Assembly: GCF_042100115.1 (NCBI RefSeq)
Contig: NC_091272.1
Coordinates: 6,324,001 to 6,388,000 of the forward strand
Length of the DNA: 64,000 nt
From: Alternaria dauci
Taxonomy: Eukaryota; Ascomycota; Dothideomycetes; Pleosporales; Pleosporaceae
Direction: 5' to 3'
Shown: positions 12,445-23,004 of the stretch, piece by piece
How positions within the stretch are numbered: the first letter of the stretch is position 1
Layout: each line of letters begins with the position of its first letter
The notes under the pieces: generated by a model
Databases searched by the model: none
Told to the model about the DNA's origin: nothing
Seen by the model: the letters and a program-made list of their open reading frames with translations, nothing else
Translations under genes and position numbers: made by a program

Positions 12445-14565
12445 CTATTGTCTACTACTGCCTGGACGGCCCCCCTTCGCCTTGGTCTTGGTGTACGTCT
12501 CCTTGCAATCGTCACTGCAGAACCATTTCGTTCTGCCAGTAGGCGGCTTGTCGAGGTGCACACAGCCAAGGTGGAACCACTCGCGGGGGCAGTCATCGTT
12601 GTCGCAGGCAATCATGTTCCCGTAGGAAACTTCGTTACAATAGCAGTATCGCGGCTCGTCGCCGTCTTCTTCCGATTCGACTTCGGGCTCAGCTTCCGCG
12701 TCGGCCTCTTGGTATTCTTGCTCTTGTGCGATGGAGCTGGCAGCAGAGGATGGAGGGTTCGATTTTACATTCGTCGTGGGCTTCAGGGCTGGAGAAGCAG
12801 TGGCGGTGGTCGACTGCGTGTTCTTCTTGTTGCCGCGTTTCGGCCCAGCGCCTGTCGTGCTGTTGTTCTCCGATGAGGTGTTGGAATTTGAGTTCCCGTT
12901 GTTCACATTGCGGCTGCTGCGACTTCGCGCCATGGGTATCTCCGCAAACGCACCGACGACGGGTGTCGCATTCTTGGAGTTCCGGCCGGATCTTGCGGTG
13001 GCAGGTGCGGGCGCAGGAGCATCAATCTCCATGCTCTCTGGCTCCGGCTGTCCCAAGTCTTCCAGCTTCATGTTCGCAGTATCAAAGGGCGGCGGGACCT
13101 CTGTACTCTCCTTTGGAGTGGACGCGCCCTTTGCCGAAGTATTGTCTTGCACAGTCGCAGCAGCCTGTTCCAGCTCTGCGATGGCATTGCTGCTAGCGGC
13201 CTGTTGCACAGAATGCGAGGACGAGGGGCGACCTGCGGCTGTAGCCTCTTGGTCCTTGATTGACGCCACCGAGTTGGCTGTGGAGTTTTTCCGCGCACGG
13301 GCAGACAGTGTTCGTTCCGATGCGCCGGCAATTGCTTTGTTGATGGGGAAGTTGGCGGCAAGGGGCGACGAGGCCATAGGGGGCGAGTACGTCGGAAGCG
13401 GGTTCTTGCGTTGCGCAGCCACGGGAGCGGCACGAGGTTTGCGTTTGGCTGCGGCGTTCTCTGGGACTGGCGTGCCCCGCGGGCTTGAACCACCCCGTAC
13501 TCCGTTGCTAGTTGTTTTCAGAGCACTGCTCAGAGTTCGCTCCATGGGCGGTGCCGCCGGTGCCGCTGCGGAGAGGGCCTTTTCAGTCTTCTTCCGCTTG
13601 CCATGAGGACCTGTGCCGTTGCTTGATATGCCCAACCCCAGGTTCCTGTTGTCTGGCGCCGCCGTCTCTGCAGGCACGGTCTTCTTCTTCTGCGGTCTTT
13701 TGGCTGGTCTGTCGTCAAAGTCGGAATCGACCTGGTGGTGTCGACTGCGCTTGTTCGCCTGCATGGCCTCGCGTCTCGCCTCGCTCTTGGCCGCAATTGA
13801 GTCGACGTCATGGACATGTTGAGCGGCCGCGGCCAGGTTGTTCGCCGCAGCTACCTCGCGCCTCTGCCGCTCGTGCGACGGCGCGCCCTTTTTCTTCTCC
13901 TCCTTGTCCGCATATGCCCAGTGTGTAAGGCTGCCGTATCGCGCCTCGTCGCTAATCTCGCCGTCGAGCTGGGCGAAGGAGTGGTGCATGCGCGTGAGGC
14001 CCTTGTCCTTGGTGGCTTTGGCGCCCTGGAGCACTACGAGCTTCTCGTCGAGCGTGGGAATCATATTTGCGATAATCATGCGCAGGCGGTAGAAGAGCTG
14101 GCGCTTCTGCATCGCCCAGCGTTCTTCGGGCGACAGGCTGTCGGGATTGAGCTGGCAATTGTGAGTCTCGTGTGCTGCCATGCGCTTCGGGGAGCTTACG
14201 CTGGCGTTGGCCTCGGACGCTACGGAGGCGTGTTCCGTGGCAGCCAGCTGGGCCTTTGTGGTGACGGGCTGGCGGGCGATGTCGTCGAGCAGCTCCTTGA
14301 GCATCTGCTCCGGGTCGTGGAGTTTGGCCTCGACCTCCTTGAACATGGAAAAGTGCTTGATGATCTCCTTTGGGAAGGCATCGACGGCGCCGCTAAAGTG
14401 TGTGAGGGCGGGCAGGAAGCCGGGCGCGCTGTTGGAGGCTTCGGGCGTCTGCTCCATGCCGCTCGCGGCGAGGCGGCCGGCAAAGGTGCGCGCATAGTAG
14501 TTGGTGGGCCGGACAGTAGCCCGCCCCTGCCTCGTCGAGGTTCTCGTGCCTGTGGTTGGGGGCAT
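12445..14565 (-). CDS. ING-family PHD-finger chromatin regulator (Yng2/Pho23-like)
   Basis: Intronless model of 706 aa. The N-terminus (about residues 25-230) has the ING histone-binding region: a helix rich in [19 protein letters not shown] followed by helical segments. A long low-complexity Ala/Ser/Lys-rich middle (~230-630) is followed by an acidic patch. The C-terminal PHD finger (about 640-688) has C4HC3 spacing: CYC, CDNDDC, HLGC and CSDDC. ING proteins read histone H3 trimethylated at lysine 4 and sit in NuA4 acetyltransferase or Rpd3 deacetylase complexes; which complex applies here is not decidable by eye. I chose the ATG before [12 protein letters not shown] because the upstream open frame (to 14793) is CT-rich leader sequence. 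Antisense open frames over this GC-rich gene are composition shadows. Confidence 0.93.
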   Translation of the reverse strand: MPPTTGTRTSTRQGRATVRPTNYYARTFAGRLAASGMEQTPEASNSAPGFLPALTHFSGAVDAFPKEIIKHFSMFKEVEAKLHDPEQMLKELLDDIARQPVTTKAQLAATEHASVASEANASVSSPKRMAAHETHNCQLNPDSLSPEERWAMQKRQLFYRLRMIIANMIPTLDEKLVVLQGAKATKDKGLTRMHHSFAQLDGEISDEARYGSLTHWAYADKEEKKKGAPSHERQRREVAAANNLAAAAQHVHDVDSIAAKSEARREAMQANKRSRHHQVDSDFDDRPAKRPQKKKTVPAETAAPDNRNLGLGISSNGTGPHGKRKKTEKALSAAAPAAPPMERTLSSALKTTSNGVRGGSSPRGTPVPENAAAKRKPRAAPVAAQRKNPLPTYSPPMASSPLAANFPINKAIAGASERTLSARARKNSTANSVASIKDQEATAAGRPSSSHSVQQAASSNAIAELEQAAATVQDNTSAKGASTPKESTEVPPPFDTANMKLEDLGQPEPESMEIDAPAPAPATARSGRNSKNATPVVGAFAEIPMARSRSSRNVNNGNSNSNTSSENNSTTGAGPKRGNKKNTQSTTATASPALKPTTNVKSNPPSSAASSIAQEQEYQEADAEAEPEVESEEDGDEPRYCYCNEVSYGNMIACDNDDCPREWFHLGCVHLDKPPTGRTKWFCSDDCKETYTKTKAKGGRPGSSRQ

Positions 14566-16632
14566 GGTGGCTGAGAGAGGGAGAGAGAGAGAGATAGGGC
14601 CCTTTGCTCGGTGGGTAGCAAGGCGAGGAAAGTGGCCGCGGGTGCGCTCAGCCCAGGATCGAGTGATGAGAAACAAGATGCGTGGTAGGAATGACGTGTG
14701 AGGGCATCTCAAGCGATAAACCGGGGTTTGCTGGCGTTTCCAGCGATTTGCGTCTGGGGTTTGGTGACGAGGCGCAGAACAGGAGCTCCTCACTGCCGCA
14801 AGACGCTACAGGCGCGAAAGACGCTAAACACTGTTGACGACGGAATGCGCACGTGTTTTGGTTTTCCGGTTATCGGCGGTAGCTTGCCCGATACATGACA
14901 TAAGCCACCCACCCACCTCGCCTCACGTGTCCCCCATCTTCCACCACATTATTCGTCTCCTTGCCCAACTCCCACGCTTGCAACTAACTTTCTTTCATCG
15001 TCATTGTCTTCTGCGCGCCGGCCGTGTTGGACTTGCAGGGCCCATGTATATATATCCGACATAGTACGCTAACTCTTAACGAGAAATCCCTCTGTAGACA
15101 TCCGTCCCATGTCGGTCCAGACTGCACAAGTCGTTCTGCGAGTCACTGTGTATACTTACGATGTTTTGGATCCAATTCGGCTTTCGAGAGTTCAGCGGAA
15201 GCCCGGCGAGTGACGTTGTAAGTCTTCAGCCCCATTAGCGTCTTAGGCCATGAGCTACGATTCGTGCCCCATTACCTTAAAGGTACAAGTCTCGAGAACG
15301 ATGGGAAATCCAGTGTCTTTGAGATTATAATTAGGAGAGTAGGCACCAATCGCACAACATACCATAGCCGCTCGGCGTGATGCGCCTATAAGGTCCTGGT
15401 AATCCTGCGTGGCGTAGTGGTCTGCTTCGGTCCGGGGGCTAGCAATGGGGAGAGAGTTGCCATTTGGAGCCTCATACTCATACGGTATGCCGACACGTAT
15501 ATCAAAGCAGATCACTCTGGATTGGTTGGTGCGTGAAAACATTTGCTCAATAGTCCACCATACGAGCACCGCGCGGCTTCCTGCGAGGTATCGTACTTGT
15601 CGATTCCTAATCAGCTAGTACACTTACCGAAAACCAACTTCTTATAGTACCGCATGGAGGTTCGGTTGCGTCTATCCTTTCAGAGGTAGGTCTATTCACA
15701 GGCAAGAGGAATGCGAACTGTTGGTACCAACGTGCTGATCATCGACACTGAACTTGTGGAGGTACACCACCGCGGCTATGTCGCTTGACAATCAGTGCGT
15801 GGGGCTATACGCTCACATGAATCATGTCGTTTGTGTCGATTACATTTGATTTCCTGTGTCACAACTCGACACTGGGTTTCTAGCTTTCAGTGCGTATTTA
15901 CATCAGTCCATTCGCTCCACTCCACTTCATCCCTTCCATCACTTCAACCACCCCTACTTCACGTCCTTCATAAAAGTTTCTCCCTCGTATTCAGGCCCCG
16001 TCAATACTACGAGAGCATTCCGCGGGCCTTTTCTGCGCTCAACCCAGTTTCCGCTGTGGCACAACCAAGACTCACCTCGTCCCTCGAGCTGTCTGTTGCC
16101 GCGGTTGTTTCATCAGCTCTCCGACCATTCCATCGTTAATCTACAAATGTTGGCCTACATACGTCTTCACGGCGGGAGTGTGACACGCGGCTCGAGGATG
16201 GCGTTGGTCAAGTGTAAGCAAACGACTGTCTTGGCAGGGCATCTATTGTGGAGCTTATAGGCTCGCCGTTGGCTCAAACTACTAGGAAAATGGCCGTTCA
16301 GTGGAGCTCGAGCGTTCTCGGGCCGCAGTAGGTTGCATTGTGTGACGGTAATGTGAATCACGGATGATGGCCATTCGTAGTCCAGGGTGACTGGGAGATC
16401 CATCAGGTGGCAGTGACCAAACAACAGTGAATCTGTCTTCCAGGCTCACCTTCACTTTCGTCGGCCTATCGCACGTGGACCGCCGCCGCACCATGTATAA
16501 GATCTTTCGCTCACCTCTCTCGAGACTTTCTTCTCCATAACCTAACTATTGTGGGATTCAGTACAGCCAACCTCGTTTCAACCGGTATTCTCTTCTGTTC
16601 GTATAACATACTTACCCACGGACTTACTCAAT
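14566..16632. other. Divergent intergenic region with pyrimidine-rich leader
   Basis: About 2 kb between the ING gene (-) and the 325-aa gene (+). Roughly 15880-16000 on the plus strand is strongly pyrimidine-rich (runs of CCACTCCACTTCATCCC type), like a promoter or leader. A TATA-like GTATAAGA is at 16495-16502, about 130 bp before the plus-strand start codon. A 104-codon minus frame (15255-15569) has no recognisable motif. No supported gene. Confidence 0.45.
14572..14594. repeat. GA-rich microsatellite in the ING gene leader
   Basis: A short (GA)n tract lies directly upstream of the ING start codon. On the coding strand it reads as a CT tract, a common fungal leader element. Confidence 0.75.
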
Positions 16633-17761
16633 ATGTCTATCGACTCCAAGACCAATATTGACGACGCCTCAGGCGCTTCCCCCACGACTGAGGTCACTCA
16701 AGCCGACAAGATCCGCAATACGATGGCGTTAGATTTCGTTACAGGTCCCACCGATGCCCCTGACAACACCTCCAAGCTTGCAGTCGCGTCGCCTTCTACC
16801 CCGCCTTCAAAGTCAACAGAGCAAGAGACTTCGTCGCCTATCATGGACACTCCCGACACCGCCGTGACTACAGCTGTAAGTATTAATCATTTCTTTCCTT
16901 CTCATTCTCTCAAACGATGGAGGGTCATTACGTCACCATGGAAGCAGCAAATTGACCACTGTTTGTCCTATAGAAGGACGAGCCTGATGCCTCTGGTGAC
17001 GAAAACATGGATGACGACGATGACGTACCCGACGAGCAGCGCGAGTTCATCTGCATGAACGACGAGCACACTCGCTGCATGACCGGCCAATACACCAAAG
17101 ACCTGTGAGTAGTCTGTCTTTACGAACGGTATGAAATATACGCTCATTCACATCTAGGTCTCGCAAAGTCATCTCCGACCACTTCGGCCGCAACAAAGCG
17201 TGCACTCGCGACATCACCGACTGGCCCCTCTTCTGCCGGAAGCACTACCAGCGCGCGACCTACAACAAGAAGAAGTGGCAGATCCGCAAGGTCCAGCTCA
17301 TTCTCCGCCAGTTCGATGTCATTGAGAAGGACTTCCCAGGTACCACATACGACGTCGCCTTCAAGAAGTCCGAGGAAGCCCGCCTCAACGCATACTCCCG
17401 TCAAGTCGCTGCATCCAGGGGTTCTCTGGCTGCCGCGAAGAGCGTTCAGCCCAAGGAGGGCAAGCACTTCGAGGCGCCCATCGACGTCCTCCGTGAGCTG
17501 GACCAGTACGTTGGCGCTGACAGGAGCCACGATCAGGTCCAGAAGATCGTCGACATCATTCTCCAGATGCTTGAGGATAAGGAGACCGACCAGGTGCCTT
17601 CGATTGAGTTTCTCCCCAAGCTCCCTGGTAAGGCTGCTGCTGTTACCCCCAAGAAGACCCCGGCCAAGACTCGCGCGCCAAAGTCTCCAGCAAAGTCACC
17701 CAAGTCGCCTTCTCGCACATCCAGCAAGGGTGCTGTCAAGAAGCTTCCACAGAAAGCTTAG
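16633..17761 (+). CDS. Conserved-looking Cys/His-rich protein with histone-H1-like SP-K tail
   Basis: Three exons, 16633-16875, 16974-17104 and 17158-17761, give 325 aa. I do not recognise a named family. Residues 1-100 are disordered and acidic. Residues 105-160 hold a compact set of possible metal ligands: C108, H113, C116, H133, C140, C151 and H154, in a context of HFGRNKACTR and CRKHYQRATYNKKKW. Basic and aromatic residues around them look nucleic-acid binding. Residues ~165-280 are helical and charged. The tail (about 285-325) repeats KTPAK, KSPAK and KSPKSP, like linker-histone and HMGI minor-groove tails, and ends in KLPQKA. A nuclear DNA-associated role is inferred, not shown. The ATG at 16633 was preferred over an in-frame ATG at 16549 because the extra residues are leader-like. 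Confidence 0.85.
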
Positions 17762-18884
17762 ATCAGGTCCTGTCGACACGTAGCCGGCACTGTGACCTAT
17801 ACTCTTGCGTATCGTCCCTTCGAACGGCGTGTAGTCTACAAAGGCGATAGATCTGGCATGACACTCTTCTCATGTTTTGCATTACAGGTAGATCTTGGGA
17901 GGCGTTTCTAGGGCATTTTCTCCATTTTTGTGTACAGTATCAACTAGGTAGTTAGTAATGAAACTCGGACGTCGTCTACGTCGCACATGCAAGCATACCT
18001 AGCCGTACCTGCATATGCATCCGCGGCACGAAACGCACTCGCAGCGGGAATTGCCCGCGCGGCCCCTAAACAGCTGCATGGGAGCGTTCAATCATTTCCT
18101 GCTATAGGACACGCTGCCTAAGCAAATACAGATGGAGTTGTTTAATATTTCCCGTGTGCGGCGACACCCTACCTGGCCAACTACGAGGGAATGGTGTTTG
18201 ATTCTTCCCCTTGTATGGCGTGTCTCCTGCACACGTTTCACTGATACGACATACCTGCCCCAAAAACACGTTGTGGAGACCTTTTGGCCGCCGGACCTGC
18301 ATGTTGTGGGTGTGGGCTGTGCTTGGGGGCCGATTCTCTCGCTGAGGTCCGCGGCGTCTTTGCTATGCAATCTGTGAGGCGAGAGGCGTTGGTTGGTGAG
18401 GGAAGCGCCGCATTTGAAAGGATGCAGGATGGATGCCCAGTCGGACCGAGGGTGTGGCGCATGTTCTTGGATCACGAGGATGGGCTGGACGGTGACACGC
18501 TATATAAGGGAAAAATCGAACACACTACCTAGGTACTGGGGAACTACGGGGGTGCGGTTCGATCTTTCCCTTGCATGACGTGGTGGTACGGTAATGCGAG
18601 GACTGCGGAGAGTTGAGATGGGGCAAATACAGGTGTGATAGTCATGCAGAATTACATTCTGATGTAGAGGCCTTCGTCTGAGTCTCGAAACGGCATCTCA
18701 CTGCTTCTCTCTCAGCGTCGAAGTGAGACAAGAGGATGGAACCAATACCAATGCGCTAGCTTAACGCGACTACAGACCTCTGCATAAAACATCATTGATT
18801 GCTTATGCCACACACTTACCTCCCCTACAGCCTATTCTAAACTCAACAAGGACTCAACTGATCATCTGTTCAAAGTCCTCAGAG
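17762..18884. other. Intergenic region carrying a small repeat element
   Basis: Holds the 3' untranslated region of the 325-aa gene, the repeat element at about 18137-18583 (listed separately), and the promoter of the first coiled-coil gene; a CATAAAA at 18783-18789 lies about 100 bp upstream of its ATG. No protein gene is supported. Confidence 0.5.
18137..18583. repeat. Composite element with inverted and direct copies of a ~20-35 bp motif
   Basis: One motif of the form GTG..TTCGAT.TTTCCCTT recurs. A forward copy is at 18194-18227, a reversed copy at 18491-18525, a second forward copy at 18552-18580, and a weaker forward copy at about 18137-18156. The first forward copy and the reversed copy are imperfect inverted repeats of about 34 bp, continuing through GGCGTGTCTCC versus GGTGACACGC, around a ~260-bp core. 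The reversed copy and the next forward copy form a hairpin-like pair with a ~26-base spacer. A block near CTACCTGG..AACTACG is also shared between 18170-18190 and 18527-18548. No transposase frame is present. A decayed non-autonomous element is possible; the structure is seen, the origin is inferred. Confidence 0.5.
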
Positions 18885-19949
18885 ATGAACAACCACATCA
18901 AGCCCCAATGGAACTGGGACGGAGACTTCACCTGGGATGGCTATTTCTTGCGGATGCATATCAAGACAATCAATCCGACATACGATGCGAACAGTCCTCA
19001 CACGTGGCCACTGATTCGTCAGGTCGTCGCAACAGGAGATGGTGCCGATTACAGCGGGAGCAAGTTTCCCCCACAATACCTGGCGTACGACAGAACACTT
19101 GTTGAGAGCTTTAAGCGGCTGCAAAATCAGCCAGGTAGTTCTGGTCGGATGAAACAGCATTTGAAAAAACTCTTCCTTCACTATCCGTTCAACTATGATC
19201 GCCACGGCCAATTACGGACGTATCCGCATATGCCTACTGACGAAATCGAGGAATGGAAGAAGAGAATGAGCCTTGTAGTACCGAATGAGAGTGAAGAGGC
19301 AGAGTATGAGAACACAACAGACAACGATCATGTCGAGAAACAAACCATTCAAATCATTTCGCGTGAAGTAGCTCTGTCTAAGATCATGAAGATGGTGGAA
19401 GATACAAATACAGAGACACTTTCTGCAAGCAGGGTACCAGAACTGGAAAAGGGACTTCAAAGACTAAGACACGAGCTATCTAGCGTAAAATACACAAGAG
19501 ACGCATGGAAAAGACGTGCGATCGATTTAGCTGAATCGATCCGAGCTGCTGTCAACAAGTTCCCCGAACGAGTTGTAGATGAGCTGATTTACAAAGAAAA
19601 GTTGTGTAAGGTCTTTAATCAAGAGCAGGCCTACTCGTATGACTTGGAAACCTTGGTGGAACTTACCATGGCAGCACACGAAGCAGCAATCAAAGAACAT
19701 AAAACGAGATCCGACACTGCGAAGGAGGTTAGCACAGGACTCATGAGAGATCTTGCAAGCCGCGACGCCAAGCTAAAGAAGAGAGATGAAGAGATCAGCA
19801 GTCTCAAATCGGAGCTCGAGCAAAGCAACAGGGACATCTTCATGGTCTTGGAGAAGATGGAGCAAAGGGGACAAGCTGCAAGCTCAAAGAAGAAGGTGTG
19901 CGAGGATATGTCGGAAGCACAGCGTAAGAGGATGAAAACAGATGCCTGA
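18885..19949 (+). CDS. Coiled-coil protein, tandem family copy A
   Basis: Single exon, 354 aa, family not recognised. The N-terminal ~120 residues form a globular-looking region with DGDFTWDGYF, INPTYDANSPHTWP and, at its end, HYPFNYDRHG. The rest is charged and helical with long heptad-like stretches (about 200-240 and 280-355). It ends with a basic, possibly nuclear-targeting segment (KKKVCEDMSEAQRKRMK). The same N-terminal landmarks appear in the same order in the next gene downstream, so the two are paralogues. The start is the ATG before NNHIKPQWNW; the frame is open upstream but has no earlier ATG. No signal peptide or membrane helix. Function unknown. Confidence 0.8.
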   Translation: MNNHIKPQWNWDGDFTWDGYFLRMHIKTINPTYDANSPHTWPLIRQVVATGDGADYSGSKFPPQYLAYDRTLVESFKRLQNQPGSSGRMKQHLKKLFLHYPFNYDRHGQLRTYPHMPTDEIEEWKKRMSLVVPNESEEAEYENTTDNDHVEKQTIQIISREVALSKIMKMVEDTNTETLSASRVPELEKGLQRLRHELSSVKYTRDAWKRRAIDLAESIRAAVNKFPERVVDELIYKEKLCKVFNQEQAYSYDLETLVELTMAAHEAAIKEHKTRSDTAKEVSTGLMRDLASRDAKLKKRDEEISSLKSELEQSNRDIFMVLEKMEQRGQAASSKKKVCEDMSEAQRKRMKTDA

Positions 19950-20507
19950 AAGTTGTGAAGGCGAGGTGCGGGAATCATATGCGTCCGGGAGTGGTTTCTG
20001 TTTATGCCATTTTGCTCCAAGAGAAAAGTTCGCGGTCGTAATGGTGATCCTGGAGCGACATGGTGTCTAAGACGTGGCGGTGTCCATACGAGATCCATTC
20101 AGGAACGTGCGGTTTGTGGTGGATTTTCAACATCCCAAGGTCACCCATGGGTTCTGCTGGTACCGGGCGGATGTACTTGTATTCTATATTCTTTTCATAT
20201 CCTAAAAGAAACCTCGTTCCTGCATGCTGTGCAACAACTGTCCTTAGGGATTGTTGGCAGCCCGTGGTGAAGACGGGTTGGGTGAGGGTGAGAGAGGAGC
20301 GTTCACTGTTTCACCGCGAGCCTTCTACACAAGTTGAACAATCAACATTATACGAGCATCTGAGAAGGTTAGTGAGGTAGCAATCTGTCTCCTGCCTCTA
20401 CCACCATCCAACATTAGCACGCTCTCTACTCCCCTTTAGAATCGCCCAAGGTATGCAGATCATACAAACCAGCGCGGCGAAGATGGCTAACGAGATTGCG
20501 CAGCAAG
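19950..20507. other. Spacer between tandem paralogues
   Basis: Contains the terminator of copy A and the promoter of copy B. A short frame opening at an ATG at 20482 overlaps the start of copy B in another frame and could act as an upstream reading frame. No further gene copy is seen. Confidence 0.45.
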
Positions 20508-21452
20508 ATGACACCTCTACCTCGCTACGATGGCACGTTCAGTTTCACCTCTTCAAGGCTATACGAAAACATCAAGCGCGTCACCCCTACCTACAACAAG
20601 AAAGATCCAAAGACTTGGCCGTATGTTACTCTATCGACGATAGAGAAGCATAGTCCGTACCGTGGCTATCCAGACCTGCCGACAGGCGTAGCCTACCAAC
20701 GAGAGGCGATGAGGCGATATGAGGACATGTATTCCTCAGAAGACAGGGAGACCGCTGCCTGTGTGAATGGCTCTTTGCATCAGCGATATCCATTCAACTA
20801 CGACAAGTTCGACGAACCGAAGGAGACAGTCGGAATGTCCAGAGTGGAGTATCAGGCATACATGGCGACTACCGTGGCTGCGCCGTCTACACCACGTATC
20901 ATGCGCGAAGAGTGGGAGAATGACGTCCCAGATAGCGCAATCGATTGCGACACTCCTCCGGGTCATCGTGGACGAACCGAGAGCGCATCCCCAACACTAG
21001 GCATCAGAGCTCGGAACCGCAACTTCTGCACGAACAAGAAGTGCGTAGAGATCAAGCGAGAGGCTGACAGGCTGCGTGGAGAGCTTTTTGACAAAGAGTC
21101 TCAGCTCGTGAGCTCGCTGGGAGATCTCAAAGAGTACGAGTCAACCGAAGGCTTGCGCAGGAGGGCCATGCAAGAAGCAGAGTTTGAGCTGGAGAAGGAG
21201 AAGCAACGCGCTGATGCTGCTGAGAAGGAATGCATGCTTCGTATGGAAGCCAATATCAGGCTGGGCAGTCGCCTGAGGGAGTTGGAGATGAAGGTGAAAG
21301 AAATGGACGAGTTGGACGCGTATTGTGTCCAGTTGGAAGCAGAAATCGAGGCGTTGAATAGCGAGCGGGCAATGGAGGAGCGAGGCTACGAGCAGCTGTC
21401 GGGGTCCGAGGAAGAAGACGAAGAAGAGGATCTTATCATGCTAGAAGATTAG
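20508..21452 (+). CDS. Coiled-coil protein, tandem family copy B
   Basis: Single exon, 314 aa, paralogue of the preceding gene. Shared landmarks in order are RYDGTFSF, an IKRVTPTYNKKDPKTWP block, a Y-x-G..P..Y.R stretch and RYPFNYDKFD. After residue ~170 it is a long charged coiled coil rich in Glu, Lys and Arg, ending in a very acidic tail (EEEDEEEDLIMLED). It has a CTNKKC pair near residue 175 that copy A lacks, and it lacks copy A's basic C-terminus, so the tails have diverged in charge. The start is the first ATG of the frame (MTPLPRYDG). A 5' exon using the upstream ATG at 20482 would need a splice I cannot see. Function unknown. Confidence 0.8.
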   Translation: MTPLPRYDGTFSFTSSRLYENIKRVTPTYNKKDPKTWPYVTLSTIEKHSPYRGYPDLPTGVAYQREAMRRYEDMYSSEDRETAACVNGSLHQRYPFNYDKFDEPKETVGMSRVEYQAYMATTVAAPSTPRIMREEWENDVPDSAIDCDTPPGHRGRTESASPTLGIRARNRNFCTNKKCVEIKREADRLRGELFDKESQLVSSLGDLKEYESTEGLRRRAMQEAEFELEKEKQRADAAEKECMLRMEANIRLGSRLRELEMKVKEMDELDAYCVQLEAEIEALNSERAMEERGYEQLSGSEEEDEEEDLIMLED

Positions 21453-21887
21453 ATGCAATTAGAGAGCCCAGAGTGATGTTAGGGATAAATGTTGGGAGGG
21501 TTGTATGTGGTTGACGCGGGCGCGAGAACGCAATGTACGACTGCCGCGCAGTGCCGCAGATGCGATTTCGGCAGCGCTAGCTCTTTACGCAGCGAACAAT
21601 TTCCCCGCGCCTTGCGTCATCCTCGTGAACTCTCACTTCTAGCTATAAACTCCGCGGGGTCACTCAATTAGGCAGAAATTTTGCTCTGGTGTTGCTCTGG
21701 ACCGACCTGCTGATTCAGACTTGTCATACCACGCCCTATAGCCTCATCCAGATGAGTACGGTTTGATTGAAGAAGAAAAGCTTGTAGTTTGCATCCCATA
21801 AAGTTTCGCAAAGCACAGCTGTTATCGATCAACTTAGCCGAAAGCTTGCGAAACTCTTGTTTCTTCGCATCCGGCGATACCTCAAAT
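21453..21887. other. Intergenic region upstream of the MOSC gene
   Basis: 435 bp with the end of copy B and the promoter of the MOSC gene. GC-rich around 21520-21620. A CTATAAA at 21641-21647 could be a TATA-like element, though it is about 240 bp from the ATG. Nothing else is seen. Confidence 0.4.
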
Positions 21888-23004
21888 ATGGCGCTCTCAG
21901 CTACCACGCAGATTGCGGCTGTACTGTCAATATTCATTCTGCCAATTCTCACGTACCTATACTTCACGAAGAATCAGCAAGCAAAGAGCACTGCTGGCCC
22001 TCTGCCACCTGCAACTGAGATCACAGGCCTCTTCATACATCCGATCAAATCATGCCATGGTTTGTCTGTGAAATCAGCAAAGCTCTTGCCCACCGGCCTC
22101 GACCTCGGTGCGCTTTCCTGATCAGCTTTCAGAGGCCTTTTTCATACTGACAAAGCCAGATCGTCAATGGATGTGGGTGAGCTACCCAAATTACGAGTTC
22201 CTGACGATCCGTCAAAACTCAAAAATGACACTCATTCGGCCAACGTATGATGAGAAGACCGATACCCTTACCGTCACTGCACCGGCACCGAACTCCATCG
22301 ATGAGAAGCTGGAGTTCTCTATCCCTGCTCATCCGTCGAAGGAATGGCTGGACGAGAATACCGAAGAGCACTCGGCAAAGATTTGGAGTACTACGACAGG
22401 GACTCGCGTGTACTCTGCCGAGATGACCGGCCCATTCAACAAATTCTTCGACAGGGAAGTGCGATTAGTCTACAAGCCCCCGGTTTCCGATGACCCCAGG
22501 CCTCTCGTATCGAACGGTGCACCAAACGTCTTGGGCAGAAATGCATCGACTTGTTTTCCTGACCTAATGCCCGTGTTAGTCGGCAATCAAAGCAGTATCG
22601 ACGAACTCAACACACGTCTCAAAGCTGTAGAGGACTTCACCATCGACGTCCGCCGATTCAGACCTAATATCCTCGTTAAAGGTGATGCTAACGCTCCGTG
22701 GGACGAAGATCGCTGGAAGACTGTCAAGATCACGCCCAAGGGTGGCGAGACCCCCATTGTCCTGGACATCACCCAGCGATGCGCACGCTGTCAGGTGCCA
22801 AATGTACATCCTGATTCGGCGGAGAAGCACAAGACACAGCCTTGGGACGCGCTGATGAAGTATCGGAGGATCGACGAGGGAATCACATACAAGCCTTGCT
22901 ACGGTATGCTGGCTGTACCGAAGACGGTTGGGGATCTCAGGGTCGGAATGAAGTTTGAGGTTACGGAGGTCACTGACAAACATCGGTATATTGCTGGTTT
23001 TTGA
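21888..23004 (+). CDS. Membrane-anchored MOSC-domain protein (mARC-like)
   Basis: Two exons, 21888-22107 and 22160-23004, give 354 aa; the splice restores the LDLDRQWMW block expected in the MOSC N-terminal beta-barrel. Residues 5-24 are a single hydrophobic helix, as in membrane-anchored mARC proteins. The beta-barrel domain begins with IHPIKSCHG. The MOSC domain follows, with RFRPNILV and the RCARCQVPNVHPD segment; C281 is the likely molybdenum ligand by family position. Known mARC enzymes use molybdenum cofactor with cytochrome b5 to reduce N-hydroxylated compounds. Activity here is inferred from the family. The second cysteine (C284) beside the ligand is notable. The frame, length and domain order look intact. 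Confidence 0.92.

Noticed and set aside
12731..14574. Long plus-strand open frames (291 and 254 codons) over the ING gene
   Set aside because: Antisense shadows of a GC-rich, low-complexity coding sequence; the minus frame has clear ING and PHD motifs.
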